Shown here one piece after another: positions 8,766 through 13,952 of a stretch of 13,952 bases of DNA (positions are counted from its first letter, which is position 1; the number at the start of each line of letters is the position of its first letter). Below the pieces are notes generated by a model. That model searched no databases. It was not told where the DNA came from and worked only from the letters and a program-made list of their open reading frames with translations. The stretch is from the NCBI GenBank assembly GCA_011051855.1, contig DRKG01000498.1, forward strand, positions 1-13,952. The letters run 5' to 3'. The DNA comes from a bacterium (GTDB taxonomy: Bacteria; Planctomycetota; UBA1135; UBA2386). The position numbers and the translations under genes were made by a program.

Positions 8766-10040
8766 TTAACCCGGTTCGGTACGGAGGTAGCGGCGGCGGC
8801 AGAAGAAGAAGCCGTCGTGGAGGTAGTGCACGAGCAGCAGGGAGAAGCCGAGTAGGTAGTAGGCGAGCAGCACGGCGCCGGGGCGGTAGAGCTCGCGGCC
8901 GTTGGCATCGACGGGTGGGGCATCGTGGCCGAACATGACGAACTCGCCGTTGCTGGTCGCAGCGATCAGCCAGGCGGCCCCGAGCAGCACGGCGATCGCG
9001 CCCAGGGTGGCAAACAGCGCCGTGCGGTAAAACCGCCAGTGCGCACCTTCCCGCATGGTGCGCTCGAACAGCGCGCTCTGGATCTCGCCGCGTTCGGCGC
9101 TGCGCCGGTTCATCAGCCAGGCGAGTCCGAGATACTGGAAGCTGTGCCACGCGTTCAGACCTTGGAACGCGGAATCCAGGTTCGGCATCAACGGCACCAG
9201 CGACCCGAACACGGCCATCGCCAGCACCAAGCGGAACCGGTAACCGAGCAGGGTGCCGCGGCGGCGCTCACGCACACTCTTGACGATCCAGATGGAGAGC
9301 GCGACGACGAACAGCGCCGTGATCGTCATCCACATCGCCGGATGCATCAGGAAGTCCGGCAGGATCGGCGCGACGCGCCCGATGCGGAAGATGTATTCGT
9401 CGGCAAACGCCGGATCGCCGGTGACGGCGGTGACGATCCGGGTCGCCAGTGCATCGGGGTTCGCCGTGCGCATGCTCAGGTCGGCCTTGTCGACCATCGA
9501 CATGCGGAAGAACGACACCGGGTACATCGCCAGCAGGATCACCGCGTAGTCGATCCACCCCCAGCGCCGCCGGTTGCCCCGATCGACGTAGCCGCTGACC
9601 ACATAACAGTGCTGGTGCACGATGTGGATGCCGGCCCAGAAGAAGAAGAAGGTCAGCACATAGCGCGTCGGCGGCGAGCCCATGATGACCACGTCGAAGA
9701 ACGCGCTCGACACGGCGGCACCGATGACGACCACCGGCACCAGCAGACCGAGCACGAACATCAGCGGATCCTGGCGACGGAACGCCGGATTCAGATAGGT
9801 CCGCGTATAGGTCGCGAAGACGTGCGGGCCGCCGAGCGGCACCATGACCAGCAGCGTGACCAGATCCTCGGCCGCCGAGACGCCCGCGCCGAGCGCGCGG
9901 AACAAGTAGAAGGCGAGGATCGGCAGCGGCACCAACCAAGCGCCGCCGGCGACGAACAACCGGTCCCAGGAGCGGTTGCGCAGCAGTCGTGGTCCGTGCG
10001 CCGCCGCCGAGACATCGACACCAGGAGCGAACGTGGTCAT
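8766..10040 (-). CDS. Polytopic inner-membrane protein with clustered membrane histidines, function unknown
   Basis: This 424-aa protein begins MTTFAPGVDVSAAAHGPRLL and has about ten hydrophobic segments, so it is an integral membrane protein without a cleaved signal. Histidines fall in or at the edges of membrane segments: H73 (LGGPHVFATYTR), H139, H142 and H144 (GIHIVHQHCYVV), H299 (NAWHSFQYLG), and H405 and H408 (LVHYLHDGFFF). Such a set could bind iron, heme or copper, as in membrane oxygenases and desaturases. The GxPH element and the late HxxHD recall the Brp/Blh carotene oxygenase family, but I cannot establish homology. There is a ~40-residue loop (residues ~185-225) between the fifth and sixth segments. 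It sits between the S46 peptidase and M14 peptidase genes on the same strand, 64 nt downstream of the S46 stop. Gene reality is confident; function is not assigned. Confidence 0.8.
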   Translation of the reverse strand: MTTFAPGVDVSAAAHGPRLLRNRSWDRLFVAGGAWLVPLPILAFYLFRALGAGVSAAEDLVTLLVMVPLGGPHVFATYTRTYLNPAFRRQDPLMFVLGLLVPVVVIGAAVSSAFFDVVIMGSPPTRYVLTFFFFWAGIHIVHQHCYVVSGYVDRGNRRRWGWIDYAVILLAMYPVSFFRMSMVDKADLSMRTANPDALATRIVTAVTGDPAFADEYIFRIGRVAPILPDFLMHPAMWMTITALFVVALSIWIVKSVRERRRGTLLGYRFRLVLAMAVFGSLVPLMPNLDSAFQGLNAWHSFQYLGLAWLMNRRSAERGEIQSALFERTMREGAHWRFYRTALFATLGAIAVLLGAAWLIAATSNGEFVMFGHDAPPVDANGRELYRPGAVLLAYYLLGFSLLLVHYLHDGFFFCRRRYLRTEPG

Positions 10041-10087
10041 GACTCGTTCCAGGTGACTACCACGAACGCCCCGGCCATTCGAGCGTC

Positions 10088-10105
10088 GCGCCCGAAAACG
10101 GGCGC
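10088..10105 (-). terminator. Hairpin immediately after the S46 peptidase stop codon
   Basis: GCGCCCG (10088-10094) and CGGGCGC (10099-10105) form a perfect 7-bp stem with a 4-nt loop (AAAA on plus, UUUU in the minus-strand RNA). It abuts the TAG of the S46 gene. No U-tract follows, so it may be a weak or factor-dependent terminator, or a 3'-end stabiliser. Confidence 0.5.
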
Positions 10106-11766
10106 TACTTGCCGCCGGTCAGCTCGCCGACGAGGTCCTTCTCTTCGTAAACCTTGGTCAGCGCCTCGATCATGATCGCGGTGTGCACGCCGACGCACCG
10201 GTTGACCTCCTCGTCGAACCAGTAGTTGCCCGGCAACGATTCGATGTTGCCGTCGAACACCAGCCCGACGACGTTGGCGTCGCGGTCGAGGATCGGGCTG
10301 CCCGAGTTGCCGCCGATGATGTCGCAGGTGCAAACGAAGTTGAACGGCGTGTCCAGGTCGAGCGCGCCCTTCTTGTCGAGCCACTGCTGCGGCAGATCGA
10401 ACGGCGGCTCGTTGTCGAACGCGGAGTTGCGCTCGAACAGGCCCCAGACGGTCGTCTTCGGCGCCACCTTGGTGGTGCCCGCCTCGTAGCCCTTCACCGT
10501 GCCATAGGCCAACCGCAGCGTGAACGTCGCGTCCGGGTAGTTGGCATCCCCGTAGACGTCGAAGCGCGCCTTGTTGATGATCGTCTTGAAGGGCTCGCAC
10601 GCCTTGGTCGCAGCCTGCATCGCGCCGCGCATCTCGCCGAACACCTCGCGGCTCAGCTCGGCTTCGCCGTACTTCTCGATCAGCTCGGCCATCTTCTCAC
10701 GGATCGCGGCGAACGCGTTCTTGACCTCTTCCTTGCCGGACTTCTCGATCAGCTCCTCGTCCCGCGCCTTGATCAGCGCCATGCGCTCGTCGTCGCGCAG
10801 GCCCCGCAGGTGGCCGGTGTAGGCCTTCAGGCTGTTCATCATGCCGAAGTACTGGTCGCGCAGGGCGAACGCCGCGCGCTCGCTCTGTTCCATCTGCTGC
10901 TTGATGACCTCGACGTTGTTGGCCAGCAGATCGACGACGAGCCGCGTCCAGACATCGCGGTGCATGACCATCTCGTCGTAGGTCAGCGAGCGCTCGGTGC
11001 CACCCGGGTGACCCGACACGAACACCAGGTCGTCCTTCTTCGCGCCATCCGTCTTGAACTTGAAGTACCACTTCGACGAGTCGACCGGCTTGCCGTCCTC
11101 GTAGACGCGGAAGAACGCGCAATCGAGGCAGTAGCGCGGGTAGGTGAAGTTGTCGAAGTCGCCGCCGTAGAACGCGACCTGCTTGGCCGGAGCGAACACC
11201 AGGCGCACGTCGTCGTATTCGTGATAGACGTAAACGCGGTACTGGTTGCCGTCGTAGAGGGTCACCGGCTCGGCGACGATGTGCTCGTCGGCGTTGCTGT
11301 GCTCCTGGCACAGTTCATCGAGCGCCGCCTCCACGTCGCCCTCCTCGGCCTTGACCTGCATGATCTGCTCGGTGACGTCCTTGACGTCGACGAGCTGCTT
11401 CAGCGTCAGATCCTTGCCGGGCACTTCCTCACCGTAGAGTCGCGAGCTGAAACCCGGCTCGACCCAGTCCTTCTCCGGCGTCGAGATCTTCTGGATGGTC
11501 TCGAGCGCCACGTGGTGGTTGGTCATGACCAGGCCGTTCGGGGATACGAACGAGCCCGAGCCGCCGGTATCGAAGCGCACCGAGCCGAGGCGCACGTGAT
11601 CGACCCACTCCTGCGTGGGCTCGAAGCCGTACTTCTCCTTCAGCTTCTTCAGCGGCAGCTTCGAGAACAGCCACATGCCCTCGTCGGGGCGGGTGGTCGA
11701 TTCGGGGAGAGTCGCGCCGAACGCCATGACGGCGAGGGCGAACGGGATGACGGGTTGGAATTGCAT
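10105..11766 (-). CDS. S46-family serine peptidase (dipeptidyl-peptidase 7/11-like), short form
   Basis: This 553-aa exported peptidase should remove dipeptides from peptide N-termini. ATG 11766-11764 gives MQFQPVIPFALAVMAFGA, a signal peptide. The chymotrypsin-fold triad is visible: His in TNHHV (H85), Asp in GGDFDNFTYPR (~203-205) and S488 in GGNSGSP. The segment DEGMWLFSKLPLKKLKEKYG at ~28-47 is the family's N-terminal signature, and residues ~275-400 are a helical insertion that covers the active site in known structures. The residue 18 after the catalytic Ser is G506 (FDGN); in characterised enzymes Gly here goes with hydrophobic P1 (DPP7) and Arg with acidic P1 (DPP11), so a DPP7-like preference is expected. 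At 553 aa it is well below the ~700 aa of the Porphyromonas enzymes as I recall them. The next gene downstream on its strand is the membrane protein. Confidence 0.93.
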   Translation of the reverse strand: MQFQPVIPFALAVMAFGATLPESTTRPDEGMWLFSKLPLKKLKEKYGFEPTQEWVDHVRLGSVRFDTGGSGSFVSPNGLVMTNHHVALETIQKISTPEKDWVEPGFSSRLYGEEVPGKDLTLKQLVDVKDVTEQIMQVKAEEGDVEAALDELCQEHSNADEHIVAEPVTLYDGNQYRVYVYHEYDDVRLVFAPAKQVAFYGGDFDNFTYPRYCLDCAFFRVYEDGKPVDSSKWYFKFKTDGAKKDDLVFVSGHPGGTERSLTYDEMVMHRDVWTRLVVDLLANNVEVIKQQMEQSERAAFALRDQYFGMMNSLKAYTGHLRGLRDDERMALIKARDEELIEKSGKEEVKNAFAAIREKMAELIEKYGEAELSREVFGEMRGAMQAATKACEPFKTIINKARFDVYGDANYPDATFTLRLAYGTVKGYEAGTTKVAPKTTVWGLFERNSAFDNEPPFDLPQQWLDKKGALDLDTPFNFVCTCDIIGGNSGSPILDRDANVVGLVFDGNIESLPGNYWFDEEVNRCVGVHTAIMIEALTKVYEEKDLVGELTGGK

Positions 11767-11839
11767 CGTGTTGTCTACGTCCCGACCGCGTGAGTGCGAA
11801 ATCGGGGGCGAGATCGTATCAGGCCGGCGAGAACAGGTC

Positions 11840-11856
11840 CGCCAACATGTTTGGCG
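11840..11856 (-). terminator. Hairpin downstream of the selenoprotein gene
   Basis: CGCCAA (11840-11845) and TTGGCG (11851-11856) form a perfect 6-bp stem with loop CATGT, about 30 nt after the TAG of the redoxin gene on the minus strand. No U-tract follows. It lies in the 119-bp gap that must also hold the promoter of the S46 gene. Confidence 0.3.
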
Positions 11857-11885
11857 ATCCCCGCATCCCGCCGGCCGAAGGGCGC

Positions 11886-12983
11886 CTACTCGCCGCCCTT
11901 CTCCATCATCTTCGCGACCAGCTCCTTGGCGATCTCGCTCGCCCGGTGGCCGTCGTGGCCGCGGTAGTGGATCTTGAACTCGCTGTCGAGCACGACCACC
12001 GTCGGCCAGCCCTTGACGGCCCAGTCGGTCGAGATCTTGGTCTTGCGACCTTCCTCTTGGTTCTGGAAACTGCGCCAGTTCAGGTTGTTCTTCTCGATCG
12101 CCTGCTTGGCGCGCTCGATCGTGCGGTCACTGTTGACCCCGATCAGAGCAAACGGCTTGTCCTTCATCTCTTCCACGAGCGACCGCTCGTGCGGGTACAG
12201 GGCCCGGCAAGGGCCTCACCAATCGCCCCAGAAATCGAGGAAGATGACCTTGCCCCGATAGTCGCTCAGCTTGAACGCCACTCCGTCCAGATCGACGCCC
12301 TCGATGTCCGGCGCCGTGCAGCCGACACCGAACTTCTCGCGCTCCTCGATCGCGCCCCGGATCTGCTGCGCAAGCCCCTTGTCGGCCACCTGCTCGGCAG
12401 TCACCAGCAGCGCCGCCTTGGCCGTCTTGTAGGCATCGCTGTCGCGGTCGGCGTTCTCGATGGTCGCACCATGCTTGGCAAACTGCGCCCACCCGCGCAC
12501 GTCGACGCTCTTGCTCTTCAGCAGCTTGTCCAGCGCCCGCGCGGCGAACTCCTCGTCGACGACGCGATCGAGGAACGGGAGCATGCGCCCCATCTTGGCC
12601 AACTCGGGGCTGTCGACGTGGTCGGAGAGCAGCGTCTCGATCGCGCCCTTCGCCCGTTTCTGGTCCATGTTCACGACCATCAGCAGGAACTGCACGGCGT
12701 CGTCGGTGCCGGCGAACTCCTTGGCGTATTGCAGTGCCTTGTCGGCGATCGGGCCGTAGTCCGGACGCATCGAGATCGCCTTGACGGCGCCACCGTCCTC
12801 GGCGGCGTCGCGCGCCTTCGTCGTCTCTTCGCGCCACTTGGTGAACGCATCGCGCCGGAGCTTGGCCAGCTCCTGCATGCGCTCGGCCGCCGTGGCCTTC
12901 TTGTCTGGTTTGGAGGTGACGGGATCCTGCGCGGCGATCGTGCCGAGCAACAGGGAACCCGCGAGGAACAGGGCTGTCTTCAT
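11886..12983 (-). CDS. Secreted TlpA-like thioredoxin-fold selenoprotein (W-Sec-G-P-C), in-frame TGA read as Sec
   Basis: One 365-aa gene interrupted by TGA at 12218-12216, codon 256. ATG 12983-12981 gives MKTALFLAGSLLLGTIAAQD, a signal peptide, so the protein acts outside the cytoplasm. Residues ~25-215 are helical and charged. The redoxin domain follows: GVGCTAPDIEG (C222), DYRGKVIFLDFWGDW, then TGA, then GPCRALYPHERSLVEEM, FALIGVNSD and the cis-Pro loop KGWPTVVVLD (P327). The TGA replaces the N-terminal Cys of WCGPC; C259 is kept. Both sides are in one frame, with no other stop and no loss of conserved residues, which is unlike a pseudogene. A hairpin at 12174-12191 fits a bacterial SECIS. 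Sec would make a more nucleophilic thiol-disulfide oxidoreductase; its substrate is unknown. Neighbours give no functional link. It needs SelA, SelB, SelD and tRNA-Sec, which are not in this window. Confidence 0.88.
12174..12191 (-). promoter_or_regulatory. Putative bacterial SECIS element
   Basis: On the minus strand CACGAGC (12191-12185), loop GGUC (12184-12181) and GCUCGUG (12180-12174) form a perfect 7-bp hairpin inside the coding sequence. The loop is 32-35 nt after the UGA and begins with G. This fits the published bacterial SECIS model as I recall it (small apical loop, G among the first two loop bases, ~16-37 nt from UGA), and GGUC also occurs in the apical loop of the E. coli fdhF element. 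A bulged U in the stem is not seen. A second possible hairpin, GGCCC/GGGCC with loop UUGCC, lies right after the UGA (12215-12201). Confidence 0.7.
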
Positions 12984-13295
12984 GTCGTCTTGGGGAAAGG
13001 GAATCCGGCACACACGCACCGGAGGGAACGGGCCAGGATGGCTGGCCCGGCACCTGCCGACAACCACCTCGACGGCGGATCCCTCCCCGGCACGGACGTG
13101 CTACACGCTCGGTACATCCGGGTCAGGCGGCGCCCTCTTCCCGCATGGGCTTGTGGACGCGTGCTGCGGGGGCTGGCCAGTGGGGGCACCTTCCTCTTGG
13201 AGCCTCGTGACTTCTATCCGGGTGTCCATTTTTTCGGGGCGAGACCAGCGTGCCGAGGGTGCTGGTTCGTGCATGGATCGGGTTAGCATCGCGCC
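12984..13295. promoter_or_regulatory. Divergent 312-bp intergenic region between the selenoprotein and the NuoF-like gene
   Basis: Both flanking genes start outward from this region, so it should hold two promoters. I found no gene, tRNA (tRNA-Sec was looked for) or convincing -35/-10 pair. Visible structure is the 8-bp hairpin at 13029-13049 and a T6 run at 13229-13234. In the frame of the NuoF-like gene a TAG at 13284-13286 closes any upstream extension. Confidence 0.5.
13029..13049. promoter_or_regulatory. 8-bp hairpin in the leader of the selenoprotein gene
   Basis: CGGGCCAG (13029-13036) and CTGGCCCG (13042-13049) pair perfectly around the loop GATGG. It begins 46 bp upstream of the selenoprotein ATG on the minus strand. 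It could be a dyad operator or a 5'-UTR hairpin; it lacks a T-tract on either side, so a terminator is less likely. Confidence 0.35.
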
Positions 13296-13952
13296 GTGCA
13301 TCCTCCCGACCTGCTGCTGCCACGACGTTCCTCGACGGATCCCGAAGGCTTGGCCGAGTATCGCGAACGCGGCGGCTACGCCGGTCTCGCGAAGGCTCGG
13401 GACCACGGCGGTGCATGGTTGCGCGGCGAGGTCGAGGCCGCCGGCCTGTGCGGGCGCGGCGGCGCGGCGTTCCCGACGATCCGCAAGTGGGCGATCGCGG
13501 CCGCCGCCGAGGCGGACGAGAAGTTCGTGGTCGCCAACGGCGGCGAACACGAGCCCGGCAGCAACAAGGACCGACACCTGGTGCACCGGCATGCACACGC
13601 GGTGATCGAAGGGCTGGCGCTTGCCGGCCTCGCGACCGGCGCGAGCAAGGGCTACGTCTACCTGATCGAGGACATGCAGGAGCAGCGCGCGAGCGTGACC
13701 ACCGCACTGCGGGAAGCGAGCGACGCGAACCTGCTGCCGTTCCCGATCGAGGTCGCGACCGGGCCCACGACCTACGTCGCCGGCGAAGAGACCGCCGCCC
13801 TGAACGCGATCGAGGGGCAGCCGGCCAAACCGCGCAAGAAGCCGCCGTTTCCCGGTGAGGCGGGACTGTTCGGCAAACCGACGACGGTCAACAACGTCGA
13901 GACGCTGGCCCACGTCGCGTGGATCGCGCGCCACGGAGGGGCGGCGTTCGCC
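13296..13952 (+). CDS. NuoF-like (51-kDa subunit) FMN/NADH-binding flavoprotein, partial at right edge
   Basis: From GTG 13296, 219 codons are open to the window edge; an in-frame TAG at 13284 excludes earlier starts. The sequence carries the NuoF signature in order: GLCGRGGAAFPTIRKW (residues ~50-65, glycine-rich dinucleotide loop), ANGGEHEPGSNKDRHLV (~80-96, FMN site, matching the NADExEPGxxKDR of true NuoF but without its Cys), YVAGEETAALNAIEG (~160-174), KPPFPGEAGLFGKPTTVNNVETL (~182-204; split here only as a landmark). It most resembles stand-alone NuoF-like reductases that end near 400 aa and work with a small ferredoxin rather than with Complex I; that subfamily call is from memory. 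The C-terminal [4Fe-4S] region is beyond the edge. A diaphorase of this kind could reduce the [2Fe-2S] ferredoxin of the box operon, but it is ~6.5 kb away and this is only a suggestion. Confidence 0.82.
   Translation, partial: MHPPDLLLPRRSSTDPEGLAEYRERGGYAGLAKARDHGGAWLRGEVEAAGLCGRGGAAFPTIRKWAIAAAAEADEKFVVANGGEHEPGSNKDRHLVHRHAHAVIEGLALAGLATGASKGYVYLIEDMQEQRASVTTALREASDANLLPFPIEVATGPTTYVAGEETAALNAIEGQPAKPRKKPPFPGEAGLFGKPTTVNNVETLAHVAWIARHGGAAFA

Noticed and set aside
10183..11793. 536-aa plus-strand ORF antisense to the S46 peptidase
   Set aside because: Shadow frame; the minus-strand protein has a signal peptide and a complete catalytic triad.
12201..12215. GGCCC/GGGCC hairpin right after the TGA as the SECIS
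   Set aside because: Its loop (UUGCC, +6 to +10) is too close to the UGA and does not begin with G; the hairpin at 12174-12191 fits better.
11886..12983. The redoxin as a pseudogene or as two separate genes split by a nonsense mutation
   Set aside because: The TGA is the only disruption, falls exactly at the catalytic Cys codon, both sides keep all conserved residues in one frame, and a SECIS-like hairpin follows. The downstream ORF has only an internal GTG, which lies inside that hairpin.
11790..13286. 498-aa plus-strand ORF across the redoxin gene
   Set aside because: Shadow of the selenoprotein gene in GC-rich DNA; no recognisable domain.
12984..13295. A tRNA-Sec (selC) gene next to the selenoprotein
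   Set aside because: No long acceptor stem, TCA anticodon arm or GGTTCGA-type T-loop could be found on either strand.
13101..13934. 277-aa minus-strand ORF at the right edge
   Set aside because: Antisense to the NuoF-like gene, whose motifs are clear; the minus-strand translation is shadow-like.

Overview
The window is GC-rich, with very strong third-position G/C bias, and is probably from a Planctomycetota genome (inference). The reasons are the gene families present: FG-GAP/ASPIC-UnbV secreted proteins, an S46 serine peptidase, a TlpA-like redoxin with an extended N-terminal region, a shared C-terminal module on two unrelated secreted proteins, and few clear Shine-Dalgarno sites. No mobile element, tRNA, rRNA or CRISPR array was seen.

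Layout. Positions 1-964 (minus) hold the N-terminal part of a large DUF4011/DUF3320-type helicase-family protein that runs off the left edge. Positions 1134-2999 (plus) encode a secreted FG-GAP/ASPIC-UnbV protein. Positions 3011-3207 (minus) are the two ends of a short-chain dehydrogenase gene whose middle is deleted. After a promoter/operator-like region (3269-3308) comes a plus-strand aromatic catabolism operon: boxC (3377-5002), boxB (5046-6464) and a thioredoxin-like [2Fe-2S] ferredoxin (6506-6841). BoxB and BoxC carry out two successive steps of aerobic benzoyl-CoA degradation: epoxidation of the ring, then hydrolytic ring cleavage. The usual reductase BoxA is absent, so the ferredoxin is a candidate electron carrier to BoxB.

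Positions 6875-12983 are all on the minus strand: a secreted M14 zinc carboxypeptidase, a histidine-rich polytopic membrane protein, a short S46 dipeptidyl-peptidase-like enzyme, and a TlpA-like redoxin. A divergent region of about 310 bp then leads to the start of a NuoF-like flavoprotein gene (13296 to the right edge).

The main discovery is the redoxin gene at 11886-12983. Simple ORF calling splits it in two at an in-frame TGA (12216-12218). That TGA sits exactly where the first cysteine of the thioredoxin WCGPC motif should be, giving W-U-G-P-C. Both halves are in the same frame and read as one intact thioredoxin fold. A perfect 7-bp hairpin with a GGUC loop lies 25-42 nt downstream of the TGA, as expected for a bacterial SECIS element. 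I read this as a secreted selenoprotein. TGA is still a stop codon in this organism, since boxC, boxB and the ferredoxin gene all end with it.

Two real genes at the window edges (1-964 minus; 13296-13952 plus) have no complete ORF here and were found by reading the frames directly.
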